Positions 1 to 7,716 of a DNA stretch of 64,000 nt are shown here, in pieces. Location: assembly GCF_014217605.1 (NCBI RefSeq), contig NZ_CP043639.1, positions 1,449,501-1,513,500 on the forward strand, in the 5' to 3' direction. Source of the stretch: Sphingomonas sp. NBWT7 (GTDB lineage Bacteria > Pseudomonadota > Alphaproteobacteria > Sphingomonadales > Sphingomonadaceae). A program made the position numbers and the translations under genes. The notes beneath the pieces are model-generated. The model did no database searches. It was not told where the DNA came from and saw only the letters and a program-made list of their open reading frames with translations. The stretch's first letter is position 1, and each line of letters starts with the position of its first letter.

Positions 1-1
1 A

Positions 2-169
2 TGGGTGCCCGGCGATCTCGTCGCCTCCCACCACGGCGAGCGCGGCGACTGGGCGCTCGACATGATGGCGAACGGCATGAGCGCGGAAATACGCCCCACG
101 ACCGACCTCACGCTCGCCGAATGGCTGGCGAGCGAACCCAGGGTCGCGCCGGGCACCCGCGGATCGTGA
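2..169 (+). CDS. C-terminal end of an unidentified protein (5' end outside window)
   Basis: The window opens inside an open reading frame in frame 2 that stops at TGA 167-169 and gives 55 residues beginning WVPGDLVASHHGERGDW. Codon use looks like the neighbouring real genes, and the frame runs uninterrupted from the window edge. The fragment is too short for me to assign a family. It ends about 70 nt before the chosen start of the transporter gene on the same strand, so the two may be cotranscribed. The ATG at position 1 opens a different, arginine-rich frame that I take to be a shadow. Confidence 0.55.
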   Translation, partial: WVPGDLVASHHGERGDWALDMMANGMSAEIRPTTDLTLAEWLASEPRVAPGTRGS

Positions 170-238
170 GCGACGCCGACCAGCGATAGCTCACCGATGC
201 CATTGCATCGCGCGGCGGCTGTGCCACGGTCGGCCGCG

Positions 239-1333
239 ATGAACCGCCTCGCCCCCGATCCCGACGACGCGCGCTACGTCCGCCGCCTGTTCCTGACCAT
301 CGCGGTGGTCGCACTCGCGGCGGCGATCTACTTCACCGGCGATCTGCTGATCCTCGCCTTCGGCTCCGCGCTGGGCGCGATCGTGATCCACGCCATCGCG
401 GAAATCTACGAAACACGGGCGCGGCTGTCCGATCGCGTCGCGCTCGGCTGCGCGATCGCCACCGTATTGGCGCTGATCGGCTTCCTCGTCTGGCTGTTCG
501 CGGTGGAATTCCGCACACAGGTCAACGTCCTCGTCACGCGGCTGCCGGGCATCATCGACCAGCTGGCTGCGCAGATGGCGCAGTCCCCAGTCGGCGCCAA
601 GGTGGTTGATGCGGTCCGCGCGGCGTTCGCCGGCAGCCGCGTCGCGCAGGACATCGGCGGGTTGGCGGAGGGCGCAGGCCAATTCATCTTGAACGCCCTG
701 CTCGTCCTCGTCGGCGCGATCTTCTTCGCGGTCGATCCCAAGGTGTACGAGCGCGGCTTCCTTCTGCTTATGCCGCCGTCGAAGCGCGCCGCGATGGAGG
801 ATGCGCTGATCGATACCGCCGCGACGCTGCGCCTGTGGCTGCGCGCGCAGCTGATCCAGATGACGACGATGGGCGTCCTGGTCGGCATCGGCCTGTGGCT
901 CGTCGGCGTGCCGTCGGCGCCAGCGCTCGCGCTGCTGACCGGAATCAGCGAGTTCATCCCCTACGTCGGCCCCGTCGCCGCGATGATCCCCGCGATGGGG
1001 CTCGCCGCGACGCTATCGATCCATCATGTGCTGTGGACGGTCGGCGTGTTCGCGATCGTTCGCGTCGTGCAGACCAACTTCATCACGCCGTTCGTCACCA
1101 GCCGCGTCGTCGCCATCCCGCCGGCAGTAACGCTGTTCGCGATCCTCGCGATCGGCGCGGTATTCGGCCTGTTCGGCCTGTTCTTCTCCGCCGCGCTGCT
1201 CGTCATGGTCTTCACGTTGGTGCGCAGCCTGTACCTGCGCGACACGTTGGGAGAGGACATTCCGCACAGCCGCCACCGCACCTTGTTCGACTCCACCGGC
1301 ACGCCCCGCGACTCGCCTTCCAAGCTGGATTAA
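239..1333 (+). CDS. AI-2E family transporter (PerM-like membrane protein)
   Basis: A 364-residue polytopic membrane protein. Hydrophobic segments lie near residues 20-60 and 75-100, with a further cluster in the C-terminal half, and the soluble middle stretch (about 105-150) is typical of the AI-2E/PerM exporter family. Family members are proposed to move autoinducer-2 or other small solutes, or ions, and the real substrate here is unknown. I prefer the ATG at 239, because the family usually starts close to the first membrane helix. An in-frame ATG at 197 would add 14 residues. The TAA stop (1331-1333) lies inside the left half of the CtrA box of the next gene. Confidence 0.85.
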   Translation: MNRLAPDPDDARYVRRLFLTIAVVALAAAIYFTGDLLILAFGSALGAIVIHAIAEIYETRARLSDRVALGCAIATVLALIGFLVWLFAVEFRTQVNVLVTRLPGIIDQLAAQMAQSPVGAKVVDAVRAAFAGSRVAQDIGGLAEGAGQFILNALLVLVGAIFFAVDPKVYERGFLLLMPPSKRAAMEDALIDTAATLRLWLRAQLIQMTTMGVLVGIGLWLVGVPSAPALALLTGISEFIPYVGPVAAMIPAMGLAATLSIHHVLWTVGVFAIVRVVQTNFITPFVTSRVVAIPPAVTLFAILAIGAVFGLFGLFFSAALLVMVFTLVRSLYLRDTLGEDIPHSRHRTLFDSTGTPRDSPSKLD

Positions 1334-1344
1334 TCCCTAATTAA
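1330..1344 (+). promoter_or_regulatory. CtrA box (TTAA-N7-TTAA) upstream of ctrA
   Basis: TTAA at 1330-1333 and TTAA at 1341-1344 are separated by exactly 7 nt, the full CtrA recognition consensus known from Caulobacter. The site sits about 85 nt before the ctrA start and overlaps the stop codon of the transporter gene. This suggests autoregulation of ctrA, as in Caulobacter. The sequence match is exact. Binding is inferred. Confidence 0.7.
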
Positions 1345-1374
1345 CCTTTTGCGTTCAGACATCGCTTGGTTAAT

Positions 1375-1379
1375 GAATC
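1375..1379. promoter_or_regulatory. GANTC (CcrM methylation) site in the ctrA promoter region
   Basis: GAATC at 1375-1379 matches the GANTC target of the cell-cycle methyltransferase CcrM. It lies 30 nt downstream of the CtrA box and 50 nt upstream of the ctrA start. In Caulobacter a GANTC site in ctrA P1 links transcription to the replication-dependent methylation state. A single 5-mer can occur by chance, so only the combination with the CtrA box gives it weight. Confidence 0.5.
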
Positions 1380-1428
1380 GGTTGGGGCGCACGCGCAGGG
1401 AACGCGACGTCCAGACAGGGGAAGACGC

Positions 1429-2127
1429 ATGCGGGTGCTGCTGATCGAAGACGAGCCGACGACCGCCAAGGCGATCGAGCTGATGCTATCGGTAGAAGGG
1501 TTCAACGTCTATTCGACCGATCTTGGCGAGGAGGGCTTGGACCTCGGCAAGCTCTACGATTACGACATCATCCTGCTCGATCTCAACCTGCCCGACATGC
1601 ACGGCTACGACGTGCTGAAGCGGCTGCGCGTCGCGCGCGTGTCGACGCCGGTGCTGATCCTGTCAGGCGTCAACGAGATGGATTCGAAGGTGCGCAGCTT
1701 CGGCTTCGGCGCCGACGATTACGTGACCAAGCCGTTCCACCGCGAGGAATTGGTAGCGCGCATTCATGCCGTCGTGCGCCGCTCGAAGGGCCATTCGCAA
1801 TCGGTGATCCGTACCGGCAAGCTCTCGGTCAATCTCGACGCCAAGACGGTCGAGGTCGACGGCGCACGCGTGCACCTGACCGGCAAGGAATATGCGATGC
1901 TCGAGCTCCTGTCGCTGCGCAAGGGCACGACGCTGACCAAAGAGATGTTCCTCAATCATCTCTACGGCGGGATGGACGAGCCCGAGCTCAAGATCATCGA
2001 CGTCTTTATCTGCAAACTGCGCAAGAAGCTGAGCCTCGCATGCGAGGGCGAGAATTACATCGAGACCGTGTGGGGCCGCGGCTACGTGCTGCGTGAGCCG
2101 GACGAGGTCGCCGCCAAGGTCGCCTGA
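1429..2127 (+). CDS. ctrA: Cell-cycle response regulator CtrA
   Basis: A 232-residue OmpR/PhoB-type response regulator. An N-terminal receiver domain (about 1-120) carries the acidic pocket near the start (IEDE), the phosphoacceptor Asp in LLDLNLPD and the conserved Lys in VTKPFH. A winged-helix DNA-binding domain follows (about 130-225), ending GRGYVLREP. Length and sequence fit alphaproteobacterial CtrA, the master regulator of cell-cycle, motility and chemotaxis genes. The ATG at 1429 is chosen because it begins the receiver domain directly (MRVLLIEDE) behind a GGGGAAGACGC ribosome-binding region. An upstream ATG at 1366 would add 21 atypical residues. The upstream CtrA box and GANTC site suggest autoregulated, methylation-linked expression. 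Confidence 0.95.
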   Translation: MRVLLIEDEPTTAKAIELMLSVEGFNVYSTDLGEEGLDLGKLYDYDIILLDLNLPDMHGYDVLKRLRVARVSTPVLILSGVNEMDSKVRSFGFGADDYVTKPFHREELVARIHAVVRRSKGHSQSVIRTGKLSVNLDAKTVEVDGARVHLTGKEYAMLELLSLRKGTTLTKEMFLNHLYGGMDEPELKIIDVFICKLRKKLSLACEGENYIETVWGRGYVLREPDEVAAKVA

Positions 2128-2164
2128 CACTTAAAGCGATACTCCCGGAGTAAGGGAGGATGGA

Positions 2165-2198
2165 GGCCGCGACATCGGGGGGTGTCGCGGCCTTCTTC
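2165..2198 (+). terminator. Rho-independent terminator after ctrA
   Basis: A perfect 10-bp stem pairs GGCCGCGACA (2165-2174) with TGTCGCGGCC (2183-2192) around an 8-nt loop, followed by TTCTT. It begins 38 nt past the ctrA stop and reaches the end of the convergent glycosyltransferase gene, so it may serve both strands. Confidence 0.8.
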
Positions 2199-3369
2199 AT
2201 GTCCGGCGCGCGACGAGCGCGGCAAGGTGCGCATGAAGCGCGGCGGCATTCGCCTCCCAGGTGAAGCCGAGTGCGCCGGCACGCGTCGCCTCCTGCGCCG
2301 GCGGATCGGCGAGGATCGCGGCGATCGCGGCGGCGAAGCCGGCGGGGCTGCGATCGGCGATCCGACCCGCGGCGGCGTCCCGCACGACGTCGGCCGCGCC
2401 GCCCGCCGCGGTGATGACGATCGGCGTCCCGCACGCCAGCGCTTCGACCCACGCATTGGCGAGCCCCTCGGAAGCGGATGCGAGCGCCATCACGTCGGCG
2501 GCGGCGATCAGCGCGGGAACATCGTCGTGCGGTACGCTGCCGAGCAGCCGCACGCGGTGTGCGACCCCGAGCCGCGCAGCTAGCGCCGCGAGCCTCGGCC
2601 GCTCGGGCCCTTCGCCCGCAATCAACAGCTGCACACCGGGTAGCCGGGCGACCGCCTCGATCACCACGTCGTGCCCCTTGCGTGTGATCAGCGCCCCGAC
2701 CGACACGACGAGCGGCCCGCTGACGCCGAGACGTGCCTTCGCCGCAGCGCGGTCGACCGGTGCGAAGCGATCGAGGTCGACGCCGGTGTGGTGGACTGTC
2801 ACGCGCGCCGGATCGATCCCGATCGCCGCCATGTCGGCGCGCATCGCGGCGGAGACAGCGAGCAGGCCGTCCGCGCGATGGCCGGCGTCGCGCACCGATG
2901 CGGCGGTCGCCGGCCGATACCCCCAGTAATGGATGTCCGCGCCGCGCGCCTTGATCGACACCGGCACGCCGTACCGCGCGCCGAGCGTCACCGCCGCCGG
3001 CCCGTCGGGAAAAAAGAACGACGCGTCGATCACGTCGAACGCGAAGTCTGCGCGGACCCGATCGAGCACGGGGACGAGCGTGCGGGCGAGCGCGGCGGAA
3101 TGATAGCGCCCTCCGGTGCCCGGCCACGTCGTGAAGCGCGGTCGCTCGACGGTAAGCCCCTTCCACGTTTCACGCCGCGGCAGCGCGGCGAGCGGGCGGT
3201 AGTGCGGATGCAACCGCAGCGGCCACGGCGGCAGCCCGACCGGCGCCACGACGCGCACCGCCACCCCGGCCCGCGCGGCGAGCCCCAGCGTCTGCCGTTC
3301 GACGAACACGCCGAAATTCCGCCGGCCGGCGTCCGGGAAAAGCGAGGATAGCGTCAGCACGCGAAGCAT
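2197..3369 (-). CDS. Glycosyltransferase family 4 protein
   Basis: A 390-residue GT-B glycosyltransferase. The N-terminal acceptor half starts with an FPDAGRRNFGVFVERQ stretch typical of GT4 enzymes. The C-terminal nucleotide-sugar half (about 190-390) holds the VSVGALITRKGHD strand-loop and the ASASEGLANAWVEALACGTP segment, with the conserved EALACG donor-binding glutamate region. GT4 enzymes transfer sugars to lipids, polysaccharides or proteins, and the substrate cannot be read from sequence. The start at 3369 gives MLRVLTLSS, the usual beginning of the first beta strand. An alternative at 3402 adds 11 residues. It stands alone between ctrA and the divergent metal exporter. Confidence 0.85.
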   Translation of the reverse strand: MLRVLTLSSLFPDAGRRNFGVFVERQTLGLAARAGVAVRVVAPVGLPPWPLRLHPHYRPLAALPRRETWKGLTVERPRFTTWPGTGGRYHSAALARTLVPVLDRVRADFAFDVIDASFFFPDGPAAVTLGARYGVPVSIKARGADIHYWGYRPATAASVRDAGHRADGLLAVSAAMRADMAAIGIDPARVTVHHTGVDLDRFAPVDRAAAKARLGVSGPLVVSVGALITRKGHDVVIEAVARLPGVQLLIAGEGPERPRLAALAARLGVAHRVRLLGSVPHDDVPALIAAADVMALASASEGLANAWVEALACGTPIVITAAGGAADVVRDAAAGRIADRSPAGFAAAIAAILADPPAQEATRAGALGFTWEANAAALHAHLAALVARRT

Positions 3370-3485
3370 CGCGTCGGTGTAGCGCCCGACCGTTAATCTC
3401 ACCTATCCGTTAGGCAGCGCGCGGCTCCATCGGCGCCGCGCCGCCTTTTCTGGTCACTCCGCGCCCGTGCTGCTAGTCGGCGATC

Positions 3486-4451
3486 ATGGGTCACGGGCAT
3501 CACGCGCATCATCACGGCCGTGGCGACGGCGCGCACGATCATGCGCATGACCACGGCCACCTTCACCACCCTGCCCCGCCGGCATCTTGGGACCGTGCCT
3601 TCGCGATCGGCATCGCGCTCAACCTCGCCTATGTCGTGGCGGAGGCATCCGCCGGCCTCTGGACCGGATCGGTCGCGCTGCTCGCCGATGCCGGGCACAA
3701 TCTGTCCGACGTGCTCGGCCTCGCCGTCGCCTGGGGCGGTGCGGCGCTCGCCCGCCGTGCGCCGTCGAAGCGCTTTACCTATGGTCTGAAGGGCTCGACG
3801 ATTCTCGCCGCGCTCGCCAACGCGCTGCTCCTGCTGCTGGCGATCGGCGCGATCGCGCTCGAGGCGGTGCAGCGGTTCGGTGAGGCGGCACCGGTGCCGG
3901 GGCTCACCGTATCGGCGGTCGCCGCCGTCGGCATCGCGATCAACGGCCTTACCGCGTGGCTGTTCGCGCGCGGCCGCAAGGGCGATGTCAACATACGCGG
4001 CGCGTATCTCCACATGCTCGCCGACGCGATGGTCTCGGCAGGCGTCGTGCTCGCCGGCATCGCGATCTGGCTGACCGGCATCGGCTGGATCGATCCCGCC
4101 GTCAGCCTGGTGATCGCTGCGCTGATCTTCTGGCAGACATGGGGGCTGCTGCGCGAGACGGTGGAGATGAGCCTTGCCGCCGTACCGCGCGCGATCGATT
4201 ACGACCGCGTCAGCGCCGCGCTCGCCGCGCTGCCCGGCGTCACGCAAGTCCACGATCTGCACATCTGGCCGATGTCGACCACCGAGCCGGTCCTCACCGC
4301 GCACCTGCTGATGCCCGCCGGCCATCCCGGCGACGCCTTTCTCGCGCGCACGCAGGACCTGCTGCACCACGATTTCGGCATCGGGCACACGACGCTGCAG
4401 ATCGAGACGGGCGGGTCACCCTGCGCGCTCGAGCCCGCCGCCGCGGTCTAA
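3486..4451 (+). CDS. Cation diffusion facilitator family metal transporter (CzcD/ZitB-like)
   Basis: A 321-residue CDF exporter. The first about 30 residues are a histidine-rich cytoplasmic tail (HHAHHHGRGDGAHDHAHDHG) that could sense or chelate Zn2+, Co2+ or Cd2+. Six membrane helices follow. The helix II motif LLADAGHNLSD and a histidine/aspartate pair in helix V (HMLAD) form the expected metal-transport site. A C-terminal cytoplasmic domain contains VHDLHIWPMS. It would export divalent metal from the cytoplasm by proton antiport. It is divergent from the glycosyltransferase gene, with 116 nt between start codons. Confidence 0.92.
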   Translation: MGHGHHAHHHGRGDGAHDHAHDHGHLHHPAPPASWDRAFAIGIALNLAYVVAEASAGLWTGSVALLADAGHNLSDVLGLAVAWGGAALARRAPSKRFTYGLKGSTILAALANALLLLLAIGAIALEAVQRFGEAAPVPGLTVSAVAAVGIAINGLTAWLFARGRKGDVNIRGAYLHMLADAMVSAGVVLAGIAIWLTGIGWIDPAVSLVIAALIFWQTWGLLRETVEMSLAAVPRAIDYDRVSAALAALPGVTQVHDLHIWPMSTTEPVLTAHLLMPAGHPGDAFLARTQDLLHHDFGIGHTTLQIETGGSPCALEPAAAV

Positions 4452-4816
4452 CCGTCAGTGGGCAGCGCCGCCCGAACCCGCTTCGCCAGCGCCGCGAGTT
4501 CAGCGAACAGCGGCGCATCGATCGCTTTGAGATTGAAGCACGTCTTGCCCTGCCGCCGTTTCGCAAGTTCGGCCGACAGCCCCTCGGCGAGCGCCGGCTG
4601 GTCGTACAGCGGGATCAGGTGGAAGGCGACGTAGCTCTTCTTGATCGTGACGGTGCCGAACCAGCCGGGCGAGCCCGTCTTGACGTTGCGCCGGTGCGTC
4701 CGCACGACCAGGTCGCCGGGTGCGTCGCGCTAGATCACCTGATCGCCCGCTGCCGCCAGCATGATCGCGCGCAATCTGGCGTAGACCACGTCGAAGTCCG
4801 CATCGTCGTCCCCTAC
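4448..4816 (-). pseudogene. Broken DUF1801-like gene (in-frame TAG)
   Basis: From 4729 down to 4448 the minus strand encodes RDAPGDLVVRTHRRN, then a GWFGTVTIKKSYVAFHLIPLYD segment and KTCFNLKAID. These resemble the small DUF1801-like proteins whose members usually run about 115-130 residues. The same frame continues upstream as DDDADFDVVYARLRAIMLA, which fits the expected N-terminus, but a TAG at 4732-4730 interrupts it (AGDQVI-stop-RDAPG). No in-frame ATG, GTG or TTG is visible just before the N-terminal part. A GTG at 4705 could still start an 85-residue remnant. I infer a recently inactivated gene, because the similarity on both sides of the stop remains intact. Confidence 0.7.
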
Positions 4817-4867
4817 CGACCAAGGTGGAACGCCGCCGCGGCACCCGTCAAGCGATCGCAGCGCCGA

Positions 4868-5878
4868 TCAATAGACGCGGGCCACCGCGAACTCGACTGC
4901 CTCGACCATCGCATCCTTCGCCTTGCCGCTGGCGAACGGCGCGATCGCGTCGATCGCGCGCTGGCCGTAATGGCGCGCGCGCGCGATCGTGTCGTCCACC
5001 GCGCGGCTCGACCGCACCAGCTCGATCGCGTGCGCGAAATCGGCATCGCTGTCGCGCCGCCCCTCGACCGCGTCCTTCCAGAACTTGCGCTCCGCCTCGT
5101 TGCCGCGCGCATAGGCGAGGATGACAGGCAGCGTCATCTTGCCCTCGCGGAAATCGTCGCCCGCGTCCTTGCCCATCGTGCCCGCGTCGGACGTATAGTC
5201 GATCGCATCGTCGACCAGCTGGAAGGCGATGCCGAGGTTGCGGCCGTACGCGTCGAGCGCCGCCTCCTCCGCCTCCGGCCGTTCGGCCACCACCGCCGCG
5301 ATCCGGCACGCCGCCGCGAACAGTGCCGCCGTCTTGGCGTTGATGATCTCCAGATAGCGGTCCTCGCCGGTGTCGACGCGGCGCGCGGCGGTGAGCTGGT
5401 GCACCTCGCCCTCTGCGATCACCGCGCTGGCGTTGGACAGGATCTTCAGCACCTTAAGGCTGCCGTCCTCCACCATCAGCTCGAAGCTGCGGCTGAACAG
5501 GAAGTCGCCCACCAGCACGCTCGCTGGATTGCCCCAGATAATGTTCGCGGTGCGCTTGCCCCGGCGCAAATCCGATCCGTCGACCACGTCGTCGTGCAGC
5601 AGCGTCGCGGTGTGGATGAACTCGACCGCGGCGGCGAGCCGGTGGTGCCGCGTCCCCGAATAACCGAGCAGCTTCGCGCTCGCGAGCGTCAGCATCGGGC
5701 GCATACGTTTGCCACCGCCCGCGATGAGATGCCCGGCAAGCTCGGGGATCAGCGGGATCTGCGACTGCATGCGATCAAGGATCGCGGCATTCACGAGGTT
5801 CATGTCACCGGCGACAAGCTGGATCATCGGATCGAGCGAGGGCTGGCGGCCGGCGAGGCGGTGGACGGTGGCGCTCAT
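4868..5878 (-). CDS. Long-chain polyprenyl diphosphate synthase (probable ubiquinone side-chain synthase)
   Basis: A 336-residue trans-isoprenyl diphosphate synthase. The first aspartate-rich motif is LLHDDVVDGSDLRRG and the second is QLVDDAIDY, both intact, and GGGKRMRP is the substrate-binding loop. The enzyme adds isopentenyl diphosphate units in the cytoplasm to build a long polyprenyl diphosphate. The match is to octaprenyl/decaprenyl synthases (IspB/DdsA type), so it probably makes the ubiquinone tail used by the UbiA protein encoded at 53.3 kb. Chain length cannot be set from sequence; sphingomonads generally use Q-10. It is divergent from the chorismate mutase gene. Confidence 0.92.
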   Translation of the reverse strand: MSATVHRLAGRQPSLDPMIQLVAGDMNLVNAAILDRMQSQIPLIPELAGHLIAGGGKRMRPMLTLASAKLLGYSGTRHHRLAAAVEFIHTATLLHDDVVDGSDLRRGKRTANIIWGNPASVLVGDFLFSRSFELMVEDGSLKVLKILSNASAVIAEGEVHQLTAARRVDTGEDRYLEIINAKTAALFAAACRIAAVVAERPEAEEAALDAYGRNLGIAFQLVDDAIDYTSDAGTMGKDAGDDFREGKMTLPVILAYARGNEAERKFWKDAVEGRRDSDADFAHAIELVRSSRAVDDTIARARHYGQRAIDAIAPFASGKAKDAMVEAVEFAVARVY

Positions 5879-5941
5879 CTGCTGCGTCCTCTACGGACGC
5901 AGGCGCAAGGCCGCAACCGCGCGAGCCATGGGAGGGTGCGA

Positions 5942-6220
5942 ATGCCGGACGAGGTGCTGAAGGGATATCGCAGGAGCATCGACAACATCGACGCCGCGCT
6001 CGTCTGCCTGCTAGCCGAGCGGTTCAAGGTGACGCAGGCGGTGGGGCGCTACAAGGCCGAAGCGGGGCTGCCGCCGGCCGATCCCGGCCGCGAGGAGGCA
6101 CAGATCGCCCGGTTGCGCGCGCTTGCCGAGGAGGCCGAGCTCGATCCCGAATTCAGCGAGAAATTCCTGCGCTTCATCATCGACGAGGTGATCCGTCACC
6201 ACGAGCAGCTGCGCGGCTGA
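5942..6220 (+). CDS. Chorismate mutase (AroQ class)
   Basis: A 92-residue all-helical AroQ-type chorismate mutase, with the N-terminal IDNIDAALVCLLAERF helix, the active-site RYK (VGRYKAEAG) and a C-terminal helix ending FIIDEVIRHHEQ. It converts chorismate to prephenate for phenylalanine and tyrosine synthesis. As a stand-alone single domain, it implies a separate prephenate dehydratase or dehydrogenase elsewhere. The ATG at 5942 follows a strong GGGAGG site. Confidence 0.9.
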   Translation: MPDEVLKGYRRSIDNIDAALVCLLAERFKVTQAVGRYKAEAGLPPADPGREEAQIARLRALAEEAELDPEFSEKFLRFIIDEVIRHHEQLRG

Positions 6221-6247
6221 TCCGCTCGCCCGCCGATCGGCCCATCG

Positions 6248-6274
6248 CGCCGGCCGTCAGCACCACGGCCGGCG
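6248..6274. terminator. Hairpin between convergent chorismate mutase and nuclease genes
   Basis: CGCCGGCCGT (6248-6257) pairs perfectly with ACGGCCGGCG (6265-6274) around a 7-nt loop. It overlaps the last codons of the nuclease gene and lies 28 nt past the chorismate mutase stop. No clear T-tract follows on either strand, so the strength of termination is uncertain. Confidence 0.55.
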
Positions 6275-6805
6275 GCGGCCCTCCCACGGCCGGGCCAGCC
6301 CCTCGTCGATCAGCGTATCACCCAGCGACACGCCGTCGCGCGTGACGATCGCGAGCCGCCGGCCGTAGCGATCGGTTGGGCGATCCGCCGCCGCGAGTTC
6401 GATCGGCCCGGCATTGAGCAGCGCCTGCAACCGCCGTGTCGCCCGATCACCCAGTTCCGCTTCCGCGGGGCAGCGCGGCGGGTGCGTCTCGGGCGTGTCG
6501 ATATCGGCGATGCGCACCTTTTCGCCGGCGATCCAGAAAGTGTCGCCGTCGACGACGCAATTCGTGCCGCCACCGTTGTGGCACAGCGTGAATTCGCCCG
6601 TCGCTGAAATTGATGACGCCGAAATAGGATCGTTCCCGGTCATGGTGTCGGGCACCGACAGCACGCCGACGGCGAGGCCGATCGCCACCGCCACGGCACC
6701 GATCGCCGCCACCGGCGTGCGCCGCCGCCGCTTGGGCGCGGGCCAGAAGGTAACGGGCGCGGGCCGCGTACGGCGCGCGCGACGGAAATCGGGTTCGTGC
6801 CGCAT
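6257..6805 (-). CDS. Thermonuclease (SNase-like) family protein with N-terminal membrane anchor
   Basis: A 182-residue protein. After a basic N-terminus (about 1-30) comes one hydrophobic segment (about 32-52), then a staphylococcal-nuclease-like fold with the catalytic pattern DGDTFWIAGEKVRIADIDTPE. That pattern supplies the Ca2+-binding Asp residues and one active-site Arg; a second Arg is in DRYGRRLAIV. It is probably a periplasmic or membrane-tethered nuclease, because the segment is not followed by an obvious cleavage site. The isolated gene gives no functional context. Confidence 0.85.
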   Translation of the reverse strand: MRHEPDFRRARRTRPAPVTFWPAPKRRRRTPVAAIGAVAVAIGLAVGVLSVPDTMTGNDPISASSISATGEFTLCHNGGGTNCVVDGDTFWIAGEKVRIADIDTPETHPPRCPAEAELGDRATRRLQALLNAGPIELAAADRPTDRYGRRLAIVTRDGVSLGDTLIDEGLARPWEGRRRPWC

Positions 6806-6899
6806 GCCGGCATCCGTGCCGACACAACGGTTATCGCGGGCTGAACGGTCGCGCCGAAACGGACGAACCGTTCGGCGCGACGATCAGCGTCGGGGCGGC

Positions 6900-7691
6900 T
6901 CAGCGCCCGGTGAAGGTCGCCGGACGCTTCTCGAGGAAGCTCGCCATGCCTTCCTTGAAGTCCGCGCTCTGGAACAGCGGCAGCAGCTGGAGATAGACGT
7001 GCTGGACGTGCGTGTCGAAGCTCTCGTCGAGCCCCATGCGCATCAGCCGCTTGGCGCCCTGCACCGCCATCGGTGCGTTGGCAGCGATCTCCAGCGCGAT
7101 CGCGCGTGCGCGGCTCGCGACCTCGCCGGTCGGCACCACTTCGTTGACGAGGCCTTCCTTCAGGCAGTCCTCGGCGCCCAGCGTGCGGCCGGTGAAGATG
7201 ATCTCCGCCGCCTTCGCCCAGCCGAGCATCCGCGGCAGGAACCACGTGCCGCCCGATTCGGGCAGCACCCCGCGCTTGACGAACGCCGCCGCGAGCTTCG
7301 CGTCCGCGGCCATCACGCGAATGTCGCAGCCGAGCGCCATGTCCATGCCGTATCCGGCGGCCGAACCGTTGAGCGCTGCGATCACCGGCTTGTCGAGCGC
7401 GTGAAGCACCGTCGGCGGCGTGTTCCTGAGGTCGATCGTCGCTCCGAACGTCGCCGAGGATGAACCGATCCCCTCCCCCTTCGTCGCGGCGTTGAGATCG
7501 AGCCCGGCGCAGAACGCCCGGCCGGTGCCCGTCAGCACGATGACGCGCACGTCGCGATCCTCGCCCGCACGCACCAGCAGCCGCGTCAGCTCGTCGAGCA
7601 TCGGGCCGGATATCGTATTCATCCGCTCGGGCCGGTTCAGCGTCAGCGTCGCGATGCCTTCCGACACCTCGTAGGTAACGTCCTCGCTCAT
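6900..7691 (-). CDS. Enoyl-CoA hydratase/isomerase family protein
   Basis: A 263-residue crotonase-fold protein. The oxyanion-hole signatures are present (AFCAGLDLNA and NGSAAGYGMDMALGCDIRV). The position of crotonase Glu144 appears to be occupied by a non-acidic residue (AAGYGM), while the second acidic region is LPESGGTWFLPR, as in PaaG-like members. It may therefore be an isomerase or a hydratase of unusual specificity rather than a classical short-chain hydratase. It lies 25 nt downstream of the nitronate monooxygenase-type gene on the same strand, suggesting a small degradative operon. Confidence 0.88.
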   Translation of the reverse strand: MSEDVTYEVSEGIATLTLNRPERMNTISGPMLDELTRLLVRAGEDRDVRVIVLTGTGRAFCAGLDLNAATKGEGIGSSSATFGATIDLRNTPPTVLHALDKPVIAALNGSAAGYGMDMALGCDIRVMAADAKLAAAFVKRGVLPESGGTWFLPRMLGWAKAAEIIFTGRTLGAEDCLKEGLVNEVVPTGEVASRARAIALEIAANAPMAVQGAKRLMRMGLDESFDTHVQHVYLQLLPLFQSADFKEGMASFLEKRPATFTGR

Positions 7692-7716
7692 ATCCTCATC
7701 CTTTCCTATCCAGCGC

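Noticed and set aside
1..189. ATG-initiated 62-codon frame at the window start
   Set aside because: Strongly arginine-rich; the neighbouring frame 2 reads as a normal protein C-terminus.
3956..6220. A 754-codon + strand frame spanning the CDF, broken gene and polyprenyl synthase regions
   Set aside because: Composition (Arg/Asp/Ala repeats) is that of an antisense or shifted frame over real genes. Only its last 92 codons, the chorismate mutase, are genuine.
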